Positions 52,972 through 64,000 are shown, numbered from the stretch's first letter. The stretch is 64,000 nt of DNA from Xenoacremonium recifei (GCA_012184525.1 WOFQ01000003.1:1116001-1180000), one strand, 5' to 3'. Made by a program: numbers and translations. Notes: generated by a model not told the origin, from the letters alone.

Positions 52972-54248
52972 ATGCGCTCCCCGCGAGCTCCGGCGCTCTT
53001 CGCCGCCGCCGTCGCCGTTGCCGCCCCGCTCGCCTCGGCCGGCCCGTTCCCCCGCGATGACCTCCACGACCTGGGCTACTCATACCTGATGCCGCGCGAC
53101 TGCACGTACTGCGGCTGGGAGAACCAACTGTGCTGCAACTCGGACCAGACCTGCACCACGCTCAGCGGCAATGTGGCCACCTGCGTGGGCTCGGGCGCCT
53201 ACGACGTCGCCTACACCACCACCTGGACCGAGACGCACACCTACACCAGCACCATCATGACATATTATGAGCCTGCGCCCGAGGCCACGTCCGGCGTCGA
53301 CTGCGTGCCCAAGAACTCGGCGCAAGCCGCCTGCGGCACCATCTGCTGCGCCGCCTACCAGACCTGCGCCTACGAGGGCCAGTGTTCGGCCAAGCCTGGC
53401 TACGGTGAGGGCACCACGGTGGTTGTGACGTCCAACGGCGTGGTTACGACCCAGTACTCGGCGCCCTACCGAGTCACTGGCACCACGACCATCACCACCA
53501 GCGGCGTCCGCAGCGAGACCGAGACGGCCACCAACACCGGCACGGCCTTCAGCGCCACCGCCTCCTCCAGCAACGAGACCATCGGCATCGGCAACGAAGG
53601 CACCGGTACCGGCGGCCACCTCAGCGCGGGCGCCATCGCCGGCATCGTTATTGGCACGCTCGCCGGTGTCGCGCTGCTGCTGCTGCTGTGCTTCTGCTGC
53701 ATCGCGCGCGGCATCTGGGTCGCCATCTTCGGCAAGAAGGAGGACAAGGACCGCCGAGACTCGCGCGAGCGTGTGGACGTCTACGAGGAGCGATACTCGC
53801 GCCACGGCAGCCGTCCGCCCCCCTCGGGATCTGGCCACTCGCGCCGCGATCGGCACAAGACTTGGTTCGGAGGCGGTGGTCCGTCGTCAGCGAGCGAACG
53901 CCGCGAGAAGAAGAAGTCCAGCGGCGCCGGGTGGCTCGGTCTTGCGGGTTTGGCGGCTACGCTGCTTGCTCTGCTGAACTTGCGCCGAGACAAGAAACCA
54001 GCTCGCAGCAGCAAGACCGCCCGCTCTTCGCGGTACACCGACTCGTACTACTCGTACAGCGACTACACCAGTCCCAGTAAGTTGGATCCTTGAGAACACT
54101 CCGAAATGAATATCGAATACTAACCAAATACCTAGCAGGAAGCTCAAGTTCCGGTGGCCGCACGCGGGCAACCTCGCATGGTGGTCGCACGCGAGATAGC
54201 CGGGGATCAAGATCCTACTACTCTCGCCGCTCCTCACGACGGCCCTGA
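52972..54248 (+). CDS. cysteine-rich single- or two-pass surface membrane protein
   Basis: A 405-residue protein from two exons, 52972-54076 and 54136-54248 (a CAG acceptor 3 nt later is possible). A signal peptide (about 1-23, AAAVAVAAPLASA) leads to two cysteine modules: C44, C47, C54-C55, C61, C71 and C111, C121, C125-C126, C132, C138. Each contains a central CC pair. A Ser/Thr-rich stalk (145-215) suited to O-mannosylation follows, then a transmembrane helix at about 219-243 flanked by IARG and KKEDK. The cytosolic part is basic and Arg/Ser/Gly-rich, with a second hydrophobic stretch (about 319-336) and Tyr/Ser repeats near the end. The overall plan resembles wall-stress sensors (Wsc/Mid2-like), but the cysteine modules are not a WSC domain that I can identify. 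Start fixed by the signal peptide. Confidence 0.75.
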
Positions 54249-55190
54249 TGACCTCCCCCGGGCCTCTTAAAACTCACGACTCTACGCCTCACCACACAAC
54301 CTGTACATGTTCTTTCACCCCCCCACCTCAAATCCACCCATTATGAAGGATCTCGAGCATCCGGGTTGGATATCTCACATTTACCGCTCGACACGAATTT
54401 GGGTTTCACCCCTGTACCAGGGGCTGCTGGCGTTTCCGGACTCACTCAACGAAGGATGAAGATATAATGTTTTCTGCTTTTCCTCCCTCTCACGCTTCTG
54501 GGGTTTCTGTTTTGATGGCCGCCGTTTCCGGCCGGCTTGGTTAATTAGCATATTTGCACATTTTCGTTGAGGGGGAGAGACATTTGGTTTCACGCGCAAT
54601 GAAGGATACTCGGAAAAGAGGATATGATGACTCCGCCATGACGGAAAAGATGATCAAGAAAGATAGAGAGCAACCTGTTCATGAGAATGATATATATGGC
54701 TGATGCACGCGATGGCATTGAGCGATGTTTATACGCTTGCATTTGATGGACTTTTCGTTTCTCATGTCGATGATTTAGCAGTGCTTGTGCGAGAATAGCA
54801 TAGCATAGCTCATGTGAGGGACACAGCAGTTCCCGTGGATACCTACTAAGATAGAAGTGAAATCGACACAACTTCTCATAGACGACGGCGACTCATGTTC
54901 AAGTTTAGTAGACGTTAACGTGATTTTTCTATATCGCCAGATCCCTCTCCCCGATTCACGCCTCGACTAAAACCGAACCTTGTACGCCACGGGCACACAC
55001 ACACACCTCTCATGTACGCACACATTTGGTGAGCATTCAAGGGCTGGCACCGAAATGGATCATCTCTTTGGCTTTTTGGTAAAGAATTGGTGTTTTGTAG
55101 CCCCTTTTTTCGCTACGTGACATGCAATGATGAACCTTCGCCCAGTCCTGAGACCCAGAAACGCAAAAGAAACAAGATCCGTGTCCACGT
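54249..55190. other. convergent 3' flanks, membrane protein / RPL9
   Basis: Nothing coding recognised. Contains a short (CA)n run near 54990-55005. Holds both 3' UTRs. Confidence 0.45.
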
Positions 55191-56035
55191 CTAAGCATCC
55201 TCAACGACGTTGCCCTTCTCGGAGACGTACAGACCGTCCAAGAACTGCAGAAAAATTAATAAAAATGACTTGAAGACACTAAAGGGTCAAACAAACCTTT
55301 CGGATATCCTTGTTTCGCACCCGGCAGATCTGCTGGATATCGGCGGCACTTTGCGACACGTTCTCCAGGCTGTTGCCCTGAAGGATGAGCTCATCCTTCT
55401 GGGCCTTGGAGGGCTCGACATCGACACCCTCCTGCATGATGACCCGTCGGACGATCTTCTCGCCGATGAAGTTTCGGATCTCAACCTCGTACAGACCAGT
55501 CTCGGCGTTCTTGTCGACGTTTACGTTGATGGGGAAATGGGCGTAGACGTAACGCATCTTGTACTTGAACCCCTTCGTCACTCCGACGATGAGGTTGTTG
55601 ATGAGGGATCGAACGGTTCGCAGCGTGGCAACGTTCTTACGGTTGCCATGGTGAATCTCGATCGAGATGGTGTTCTTCTTGGGCTGGGTGAAGTTGACAG
55701 CCAAGTGGCCGAGGTCCTTGACCAGCTTGCCTCGGGGGCCCTCAACGGTGACAATTCGCGACTTGATGCTGATCTTGACTGCAACGCGGAACACAGGTTA
55801 GCATTCGATCTCTCGTTTTCAGCGGCCGACTCGACGCAATCCCAGAGTTCGTTCGTTCCCATTGCCGTCCCATCGTCCTAGACATGAATTTTTTCTCTCC
55901 ACCACGGCCGTCGACGATGTCATATCCTCCTCTTTCCTCTGGGCGGTGCGCGAGCGAAAAGCAGCAGCGGGGGAATTGGATGAACGTACCCCCCTCAGGG
56001 ATCTCGAGGAGCTCCTGCGAATGAATGTACTTCAT
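55191..56035 (-). CDS. RPL9: 60S ribosomal protein L9 (uL6)
   Basis: Structural protein of the large cytosolic ribosomal subunit near the factor-binding centre and P-stalk base. Three exons, 55990-56035, 55297-55778 and 55191-55244, give 193 residues. The N terminus MKYIHSQELLEIPEG joins VKISIKSRIVTVEGPRGKLVKDLGHL across intron 1. The second uL6 half has VRSLINNLIVGVTKGFKYKMRYVYAHFPINV and FIGEKIVRRVIMQEGVDV, and the C terminus VRNKDIRK-FLDGLYVSEKG spans intron 2 (donor GTTTGT). An early intron just after the start is common in fungal ribosomal protein genes. Divergent from VPS26; two CACGTG sites lie upstream. Confidence 0.96.
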
Positions 56036-56688
56036 CCTGGCGGTTGTGAGGTGGTGATGTCGGGGGATGAGGGTATCCTTGGGTCGTCGGCGGGCACGAA
56101 CTGTTTGGGACGAATTTCGTGTGGGCGGGAAAAGTTCTAGGGCTGGCTGCACGTGAGGGAGGGAAAAGACTGGTGGGGGGTGGCCGGGGCTTGAGAGTCC
56201 GGAATTGGCGCTAGGCGAGAACGTGACTGTACACGTGACCGTACCGTAATCAGATAAGCTCAGCGCCGTTCGAGACGGCCAGGGGCGCAGAAGGCAACCA
56301 TTTAGAGAAACAAGTCTACTGCCGAAAACGAGAGCACATAATTCGATTGGAAGGAGGATGGTAAAAAAGGTAAATGTGTTTTTTTTGTAGATTTGAATCT
56401 TATTTATTTTTATGTTCAATGGCCCTTTTCTCTACTCAATCACCATATACGTCTCCTTCAGCTCACTGAAGCTCATCCCCTCCAGTCTTCAACGGGCAAG
56501 CTCCAGTGGGGCCTGCTCCGATACGTCAGCGCCGACTCCGAGCCTCCATGCGATAGCATCCGCATCGCAGCCTCCCGCACCTGAACCTCCGACCTCCGCC
56601 CTACGAAGCCGACGCCTCCCCCCCCCGCGCGCATCCCTCCTCCTTCATCAGCGGGCAGTGAGAGACTCCAGAGCATCGATCGCCCACC
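56036..56688. promoter_or_regulatory. shared RPL9 / VPS26 promoter with two CACGTG boxes
   Basis: A 653-bp divergent promoter. CACGTG occurs at 56150-56155 and 56232-56237, 115 and 197 bp upstream of the RPL9 start. Cbf1 binding to this palindrome is a known, evolutionarily old mode of ribosomal-protein gene control in ascomycetes, so use here is plausible. The VPS26 side is C/T-rich. Confidence 0.4.
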
Positions 56689-57820
56689 ATGTCCTACTTC
56701 TTCGCCACTCCCGTCGATATCGACGTGGTCCTCGACGATACCGACGACCGCGCCATGGTGGACGTCAAGCTCGACAAGAATCGTCGCGAGAAGGCGCCGC
56801 TGTTCATGGACGGCGAATCGGTCAAGGGAGCTGTGACGATCCGGCCTAAGGATGGCAAGCGGCTGGAGCACACGGGCATCAAGGTGCAGTTTATCGGCAC
56901 CATCGGTACGTCCCATTGCTTCCCCCTGAGGCATTGAGCATCGCGACGGACAGCTGCGACCAGAAGCGATGAGAACCTACAAGGGAGAATCAAGTTCTGA
57001 CACCGCAATACAGAGATGTTCTTCGACCGCGGCAACCACTACGAGTTCCTCTCCCTCAACCAGGAGCTCGCCGCCCCCGGCGAACTCCAGCACCCGCAGA
57101 CCTTCGACTTCAACTTCAAAAACGTCGAGAAGCAGTACGAGTCCTACAACGGTATCAACGTCAAGCTGCGCTACTTCGTGCGCGTGACCGTCTCGCGCCG
57201 CATGGCCGACGTGATCCGCGAGAAGGACATCTGGGTGTACAGCTACCGCATCCCGCCGGAGATGAACAGCAGCATCAAGATGGACGTCGGCATCGAGGAC
57301 TGTCTCCACATAGAGTTCGAGTACAGCAAGAGCAAGTACCATTTGAAGGACGTCATCGTTGGCCGCATCTATTTCTTGCTTGTCCGTCTCAAGATCAAGC
57401 ACATGGAGCTGTCCATCATCCGCCGCGAGACTACTGGTGCGGCGCCTAACCAGTACAACGAGAGCGAGACGCTCGTGCGGTTCGAGATCATGGATGGGTC
57501 GCCGTCGCGTGGCGAGACTATTCCCATTCGTCTGTTCCTCGGAGGCTTTGACTTGACGCCTACCTTCCGCGATGTCAACAAGAAGTTCTCGACCCGATAT
57601 TACCTCAGTCTCGTCCTCATCGACGAAGGTCCGCTCCTCCCGCCGCTCCATCCTTCTCTCATCTTAAGCTAACCCAGTAATAGACGCTCGACGGTACTTC
57701 AAGCAGTCAGAAATCATCCTCTTCCGTCAAGCCCCCGATGCCGCCCCTATCCAGGGCGCCGGCACACAATCCCTCGCCTCTCACCCCGAGAACACCAAGC
57801 TCGCCACCGTCCAAGCGTGA
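56689..57820 (+). CDS. VPS26: retromer subunit Vps26
   Basis: Arrestin-fold subunit of the retromer complex (with Vps35 and Vps29), which retrieves sorting receptors from endosomes to the Golgi. Three exons, 56689-56905, 57014-57628 and 57684-57820, give 322 residues, the family length. Visible are MSYFFATPVDIDVVLDD, FIGTIEMFFDRGNHYEFLSL, LAAPGELQHPQTFDFNFKNVEKQYESYNG, LRYFVRVTV, DVGIEDCLHIEFEYSKSKYHLKDVIVG and GGFDLTPTF-DVNKKFSTRYYLSLVLIDE-DARRYFKQSEI. The second intron has an unusual GTCCGC donor but a good GCTAAC branch point and TAATAG acceptor. Convergent with NUP120. Confidence 0.96.
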
Positions 57821-58159
57821 CCGGGCTGACCGTCTCTGCTCCTGTCCTCCTTTGTCTCTTCAGCTCTCTGGCGAGTTCTTCTGGTTCGTTTCTAGCATCG
57901 GGTTCCGGCGTTTCGGATTTTTATAAAGACTTCAGGGGACCGTGTGAGGCGATCCTTGTCCGGCTTACTTTACCCCTCCACATAGTTTCTGTAGAACACA
58001 AAATAAATGATGGAATAAGAAGAAAATGATTATTCCCCTGATGATTCCTTTCGTCAATTCCGAGGTATCTAGCCCAGTAAAAGGAAATATCTTTGCAAAG
58101 AAATACAAAAGCCCATAGTCTACATTATTTTCAAGACCTCCTTATACCGCATTGCCGCC
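57821..58159. other. convergent 3' flanks, VPS26 / NUP120
   Basis: Short AT-rich tract holding the two 3' UTRs; nothing else seen. Confidence 0.5.
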
Positions 58160-61100
58160 TTATACAATCTCCATGAAATCATCAGCCTCAAACCCAAACT
58201 GATTGTTCTGGATCGCTGCAATCCTGTCCAGTTCGTCCTGATACTGCTTCCGGATATCCGCCAGCGAGAGTACCCTCCGCTTGGTTGGCACGGCACCATT
58301 CTGCTGGTGGTCGGTTGGCGCCTCATCATAGACCCAGGCTTGCTTAGCATCCACGCAGCTGAGGGCGTTTATGAGGAGCAAGTACTGTCGCGTCACCGGC
58401 GTATCAAGGATATCCTCGCCCGTAATCTGATCGCCCTCACCAGCTTGTCGCAGCTTGTGGATGCGGTCCAGGAGCACAGAGGCGGCACCGCGGTAATTGT
58501 TATGCTTTATGCGCCAGGAGTAGAGGACTTGATGGTAGGGGAAGCCCTGCGCGACGTCCATTGATGCCTTAGATCGCTGGGCAAGTATCTCGTCAACCTC
58601 TTGCTGCATTCCGGGGAAAGGCAGCGAGACGAGCTCAATGTTATGGTATGTCTCGCACATCTTTTCCACCAGTTTCCGCAGACTTGAACGCCGCAAAGCC
58701 TGGTCTTTGATGGTCAACAAGCTGGCATGGGCAAGCTCAAATTGTGATTCCGCAACAGCGGCGTTGAATAATCGGCTCTGCATGTCCGTCTTTGTGAACG
58801 CGGAATCGGCCTGCAAGCCAAGAAACTGGATGGCAAGCCTGGCGAACTCAATAACATAAGAGTAGGCCTTCTGCTTCTCGTAAAGAGCTACGATGTGTGA
58901 GTAGTACTTTGCGAGGCCGCTGTTCAAGAGATTCCATTCCGTGTCGTCCAGCAGACCACCGCTATGCCGATCACTCTCAACATTCTCGGTACCTGGTTAA
59001 AAGTCAATCGATGCACTGGCTTGGTCAAAGGACCATACTTACTCATCCCGATAGCTGCTTTTCTGAAGTTGATCGCAGCCGATCCGAAATCCTTAAGCGC
59101 AAGAAGAACTCGGCCTTGAACGTAGACTGAAAATGGATTCTGGTCGCAGAAAGGGGCGAGATCGAGAGCCAGGTCAGCTCGCTCCCGCTTGATCAGAGAG
59201 CACTGAATAAGTGACGGTGAGATCTCGATGTCGCTGTCTGGCGCGCATAGATCGACAATGAGATCGGTAAGGCTGTTGCCGAGGGGTTCGTGCTTTGCGT
59301 TTCCGAAGCCAAAGAGATGACCCAGAACAAGCTCCAGCGCAGTCACCACCTGTACATCCTCCATGCTTCTCTTCACCAGAGCACTGGTCTCTGGTCTATC
59401 AGGTCGAACAACAGGCACCGAAATCTCTGTCATTGCCAACCACTTCAACAACTCAAGTCTCCGGAGAGCGGCGACCAGCTGTCTGAAGACGCTGCCGATG
59501 TCGACGCGATGATGCAATGCATCTGCGTCGTTGTCAAACTCAAACTCCATGTGGACAAGGAGAATGAGCTGACTGAAGCAGACATTCCATTGTAGCTCGA
59601 GGTTTTCTTGGACGCCTTTGATGACGAGCTTGCGCCCAAACTCTGTGGCCGGATGTTGTAGGTTTCGACTCTTTGCGTCCGCGGGAGCTGCCACGAGGTT
59701 GAGCATAGAGGTGTAGAGGTCATCGGTGACGATGTTGAAGTTCTGCCCCAGCGCGTCGACGACCTGGTTACAGTCTTCGTCCGTGAGTCCTCGCCAGAAG
59801 CCGGACTTGTCAGAAAAGTATTGTATCCTTTCGAGGTCCGTCTTCGCAGAGTCCTCATACAGCTCAGGCCGAAGGACAGCATTGCAGAGCTGAACAAAGT
59901 TGTCTGAGAATCCCTCAACGAACGAGAGCGCCGAACCAACCAAGGCTGCTTCTTGCTCCAAATTTCCCTCGGGTTTTGAGAGATTGTGGTATAGTCGCTC
60001 CAAGTTGCTGCACTCCCGAATCGCAGAGAGGAAGTCTGCACACACGACCCAGGTCATATCACCTGTGGGATCCGCGACCAGGCTGAGAGCCTCTCCTCGC
60101 TGTTTATCCAGCTCGACCAGCAGTCGGTAGAATCTCCTCCACTGAGTCTCGCTGGATGCACGGAATTGCTCATAGTCCATAGCGCCAGATGAGCCGCGGT
60201 CCAACGTCGCCGTTGCACCCAGCACTGAGCATATTGACTCGGCCAGGCCTCTGTTCTTTCCTCCTTCCTTTGACGTCCCCAACCCCTTTTCGTAAATCGA
60301 CAGTGCCGTCTCAAGAGTAGCCTTCGTGAATCTTCCAGGCTTCAGAATCAGCTGCAGCCATTTCTCGGTAACGTCCATCGGATCGCATGGGCCAGACGTC
60401 TGCACCGTAGGGATTGAGGACTCGACATGAACTCCTTCCCAGCCAGAGTCCCAGTTTTGGGCCATTGAACTCCTATCCAGGGCGAGCTTCTTCACTCTGT
60501 AAGTCATGTTGTTCTTGAACAGGGTCCATAGCTGGATGTCGCCGTCTTCGGGGGATGACAGAACGAAGTCCGCCATAGTCCAGACGTCTGATGCTGAAGG
60601 TGCTACCGGAACCAGGACAATCTTAGGGAAGAGATCTTGCACAATGATAGTGTGGTCGTCCTTTGCGATGATCTTCCAAAATTTGAACTCGCCGGCGCCG
60701 ATAGGCGAGAAGGTCGCGCAAATCCGCTGTCCTCGGTTATGGCCAACGATTTGGATCAGGTTGGCCTGGGTCGGATCGATAGTCCATTTGCCGATCTCGT
60801 TCGCCTCCCTCTCGTGGTTAAGAATATCGCCTGTGTATAGAATCTGGCCATCTTCCACGTTCCAGATGCGCATCCGGTGGTCAACGCAGACAGTCACCGC
60901 GAAAGACACATTGTCAAGCCCGAACGATGTAGTTTGTATCGATGTCGCCGCGCTGTACTCCATGTTGATCTTTCCATGTCGAATAGTGTGGTGTCCTTGG
61001 AACGGCAGCAGACTTCGCAGGTTCTGCTTCCAGCCCTGAACATTGAAGAACAACTCTTTCCAGAGAGGTGCAGAGGCTAGCAAAGATTAGCTGGAAAAGC

Positions 61101-61765
61101 AACATCGCCCTCAGAGCCAACTTACGTTCGTGGTTCTTCGGCTTATCCAGTCGAATCATCCCACCGTCACTCACGGTCATCAAAAGCGACTCTGCCGACA
61201 GAGCCACCAACCGATGCGGGTGCTTGAACCCAAGTCCCGCTGGTGTGTGAACCTTGCCCAGCTCAGACAGCGCCGCATCAACAGCCGTCCGCCTCCTAAA
61301 GTAGTCCGGCCGCAGCGTGAAGCTATACAGCTGATACGCCTGGTCCAGAACAAACACACACAGCGCATCATGCTCCTCCGGGTCCGCAAACGCAACGCAC
61401 GACGGCTGGATCGGCATCGAAAAGTGCAGGTTCACAATTAGCGGTGCATCAGCATCTGGCGTCCGCTTGCACACATCCACGGCGCGAATGCTTAGCAGCG
61501 TGCCCTCCTCCAGCACGCGCCACAAGAAGCTGCGCGGCGAGCCATGGTGCTTGCGATGGTATACAGATGACACTGATGCGAGCGTCCGTGCTCGGAACGT
61601 CGTCTCATCCTCGGCGCCGGCATCGCGCGGTGTCTTGGTGGTGCTGCGAACGGCGTTGCGAGCGTGCGGCGAGGGCACTCGTATCGTGACGTGGGCCGAC
61701 GAGGCTGGAGGCTCGAGGTTCAAGCGGGTCTCTTTGAAGAGATACTGCGTCTCGCTCGAATCCAT
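58160..61765 (-). CDS. NUP120: nucleoporin Nup120/Nup160
   Basis: Scaffold of the Y-complex (Nup84/Nup107-160 complex) of the nuclear pore, needed for pore assembly and mRNA export. Three exons, 61126-61765, 59043-61076 and 58160-58992, give 1168 residues. The N-terminal half is a beta-propeller: FLWRVLEEGTLLSIRAVD, LCVFVLDQAYQLYSFTL, ALSAESLLMTVSDGG and VTVCVDHRMRIWNVEDGQ blades. The C-terminal half is helical, with GLAKYYSHIVALYEKQKAYSYVIEFARLAI and AFTKTDMQSRLFNAAVAESQFELAHASLL, typical of the family. It ends EADDFMEIV. Introns have GTAAG donors and CAG/TAG acceptors. The RAD51 stop lies 473 bp upstream on the same strand. Confidence 0.92.
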
Positions 61766-62238
61766 CTCGCCTCCATATAGCGGGGTCGATCGAGCGGTAC
61801 GGAGGGGTTGCGTCGTGGTCTTGGAGTCCTTGAGGCTGGTGATGGAGGCTCAAAGCCGTTGCTGGGAGGTTGCAGGCGCGTTGCATGGGCAGAATTTCAG
61901 AGTGGAGCTCGATCACATCGCGCCGGCGCTAGCCGTAAATAGTAATCAGCTGGTCTTTGCATCACGATGAGCTTCAATCTTGCACTTCAGCATTCTGTCT
62001 CTTGAAGAGGGGCAATTCTTTGGCTTTTTTGACGGTCTCAGTCAGAATTTATTCATCAAAGTCTTTTAATAAATGGCCCTTGTTTTCTGCAGAAACAAAG
62101 CCAGCCAACCAATTTGGATATGATTTCTCCCAGACTCCATCAAGCCATCGAATTAAAAGATCCCTTTATAAAGAACGCCAGTACCAATGCAAACAAAAAC
62201 CATCTGTCGTCCCCTCATTATCGTACAACTCTGAAAGC
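61766..62238. other. NUP120 promoter / RAD51 3' flank
   Basis: Tandem minus-strand spacing of 473 bp. AT-rich near RAD51, GC-richer near NUP120. No additional coding frame accepted. Confidence 0.5.
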
Positions 62239-63387
62239 TTAGTCCTTGTCCATATCCTTAGGGGCGGGGTCAGTAATCCCTTCCTCAGAAATGGCGAAAA
62301 GGGTATCGCTCTCAGGGAGACATGGGCTGTCGTAGATTTTGGCGATTCTCGTCTCTCCACGGCCCTTCTTGAGACTGATTCGTGTGGTGCTTGCGTGAGC
62401 AATGATATTTCCTCCGATAGGCTTCTTCGGGTCCGGGTTGAACATGGCGCTGGGACCTCCGTCTACCTGAGCAACGACCTGGTTTGTAATGACAACGGCG
62501 ATGCCAAACTCGTCAGCCAAGCGTTGCAATGTTCGCATAAACTTGGCCAGATGAGTTTGTCTGTTAGACAGCTCGCCTCTTCCGCAAAAATCCGTTCGAT
62601 AAAGCGATGTGGCACTGTCAACAATAAGAAGAGAGAACCGGGTTTCGCACATCATTGCTGCTGCTTGGTTTAGGAGCTGGAGCTGATGGTCAGAGTTGTA
62701 TGCACGGGCATATGCAACATTATCGAGAACCTCCTCTCCAGATAGACCGTAACGATTGGCCACGCCGAGCAACCGGACCGGACGGAACGTGCCCTCGGTA
62801 TCGATGTACATGCACTTGCCCTCTCCGCCGCCCATGTCAAAGGGTAATTGGCAAGTCACGGCTAGAGTGTGGCAAATCTGACTCTTTCCAGTTCGAAACT
62901 CTCCAAAAAGCTCGGTCACGGAGCCGGTCTCGATACCACCGGCAAGTAGCGTGTCCAGGTTCTTGGATCCTGTGGTGATGGAGATGAGCTCGCTCCGGCG
63001 CTGGTGCATCTCCGTGGCTGTGGTGAACCCCATGGGAACAAGTTTGGAAGCTGAAAGAAAATTAGAAACGTCTTCAATGGGATTAACACTCTTCTGGGAC
63101 GCACCCTCGGCAAGAATCTTGCCTGCTTTCTGCTCAGAAATGCCCTTTATTTGCTCCAACATTCTCCGGGGTGTGTACGCCACCGACTCGACAGTGTTGT
63201 AGCCTCCATCGACAACAAGTTGAATATCACGCTTCGTCAAGCCTGCAATTCCCTGATGTCAAACGTCAGCATCGAAGACAACCTGGTTGGGCCAATATGC
63301 TTCCCATACCTCAAGAGCCGAAAGTGGCGTCGGCGCGCCAGGACCAGTGGCATCGCCCATTTGGTTCTCATCATACTCTTCACTCAT
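62239..63387 (-). CDS. RAD51: DNA recombinase Rad51
   Basis: Forms nucleoprotein filaments on single-stranded DNA for homology search and strand exchange. Three exons, 63310-63387, 63105-63252 and 62239-63050, give 345 residues. The N-terminal helix-hairpin-helix part joins SALE to GIAGLTKRDIQLVVDGGYNTVESVAYTPRR across intron 1. The second intron (63051-63104) is 54 nt, contains no stop and is a multiple of three; removing it restores the family sequence KILAEASKLVPMGFTTATE. Walker A is GEFRTGKSQ, Walker B LLIVDSATSL, followed by the DNA-binding loop regions (CGRGELSNRQ; VVAQVDGGPSAMFNPDPKKPIGGNI). The C terminus ends DPAPKDMDKD. An ACGCGT box lies 137 bp upstream. Confidence 0.96.
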
Positions 63388-64000
63388 TTTGGTCTATTAG
63401 AGGGAAAACAAAGCACAAAGCGAGCGGTTGAAAACAGAACAACACGGGCGAAAACGAGGGTTCTGGAGGAAAATTGGTAATCAGAGGATGCGAGGGGTGG
63501 TGTTGATGGAGAAGCGCGGTGGGACGCGTCGCGGGCTGAGGCAGCAGCGCCACCAGTGTACGCCAAATCACGTGCCTCCTAAATGGCAACAACTGAGCAT
63601 TGGCATTAGCATAACTTATACGATCGCGAAATATGATTAATAATTTTTGTCCAAGTATTTCACTAATTATTTCACTCTTAGGCATTCACGTTTGCAAAGG
63701 TTTGATGTTTTTTCAACTTTTGTGTTTCTATTATTCCTATTATATAAGGAGGGAAACACTAGTAGTGGTAGGCAAAGGAGTGACAGATGGCCATCTTCAA
63801 TCTCCCATCCTTGCAATGTCCATTCTCAGCAAGCAACCTTCCAAATTCCAAATTCCAAATCCATGCAAGTATTACAAAGTCGTTATCAATCTCAATGAAG
63901 AAAGACTAGAACGCCGTCGCAATGCTATGATGACTTTCTCGACTGTGGTGGTCTGATGGATTCCCTTAGTTGACAGTGATGCGGCGGGACTCGTGCTTCT
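63388..64000. other. RAD51 upstream region and right edge
   Basis: Holds ACGCGT at 63524-63529 and CACGTG at 63569-63574 upstream of RAD51. Beyond about 63620 the sequence is AT-rich with no convincing coding frame. Confidence 0.45.
63524..63529. promoter_or_regulatory. MCB-like element (ACGCGT) upstream of RAD51
   Basis: A perfect MluI cell-cycle box core 137 bp before the RAD51 start codon. The same core lies 95 bp before MSH3. Cell-cycle control by MBF is known for repair genes in yeasts; here it is inferred from position. Confidence 0.4.

Noticed and set aside
1..64000. Transposons, viral sequence, CRISPR arrays, rRNA
   Set aside because: No long terminal or inverted repeats, transposase or polymerase motifs, spaced direct repeats or rRNA-like sequence were recognised. 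The Cas1-like gene is a glycan acyltransferase homologue unrelated to CRISPR Cas1.

Overview
This window is nuclear DNA of a filamentous ascomycete (Pezizomycotina), most likely a Sordariomycete and plausibly Hypocreales. Genes are compact and mostly carry 50-120 nt introns with GT donors, CTAAC-type branch points and YAG acceptors. Proteins are typically fungal: mitochondrial arginine-specific carbamoyl-phosphate synthase, a Cas1-type polysaccharide O-acetyltransferase homologue, a Kex2-processed repeat protein and small secreted proteins. The species cannot be fixed from sequence alone. Exon coordinates were derived by hand from splice signals and protein continuity; no alignment or search was run.

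Layout. 1-2.5 kb: a lineage-specific protein and a possible small two-exon minus-strand gene. 2.5-6.7 kb: CPA2 (-), with an unusual minisatellite intron. 9.1-11.2 kb: a secreted protein made of many Kex2-type repeat units, the most striking coding feature here. 12.2-13.6 kb: basic and acidic lineage-specific ORFs. 14.1-16.9 kb: MPO1-like (-) divergent from RPB7 (+). 17.9-20.6 kb: HpcH/HpaI aldolase (+), glutaredoxin-like protein (-) and BET2 (+). 20.6-25.9 kb: a long gene-free tract that looks like a spliced leader/promoter of the next gene. 25.9-28.8 kb: a zinc-finger-like protein whose frame is interrupted by one UAG sitting in a small hairpin loop. 30-33.4 kb: MSH3. 34.9-38.8 kb: a WW/PhoD-like phosphatase with an apparent frame change. 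39.1-41.5 kb: SEC53 (-) and a six-cysteine secreted protein (-). 41.9-42.8 kb: YJU2. 43.5-48 kb: GCV1 (-) and a Cas1-like acyltransferase (-). 50-54.2 kb: VMA13 (-) divergent from a cysteine-rich membrane protein (+). 55.2-57.8 kb: RPL9 (-) divergent from VPS26 (+). 58.2-63.4 kb: NUP120 (-) and RAD51 (-).

Most genes are single-copy housekeeping genes of unrelated pathways (arginine and glycine metabolism, transcription, splicing, mismatch and recombinational repair, retromer, V-ATPase, GDP-mannose supply, nuclear pore). I see no biosynthetic cluster, intact transposon, tRNA, rRNA or CRISPR array. The two repair genes (MSH3, RAD51) each carry an ACGCGT (MCB-like) site within about 140 bp of the start codon.

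The observations most worth following are the repeat precursor at 9.1 kb, the hairpin UAG at 26.09 kb (a candidate A-to-I recoding site), the CPA2 intron built of minisatellite between 9-bp direct repeats, and a Cas1-like protein that seems to lack its N-terminal catalytic motifs.
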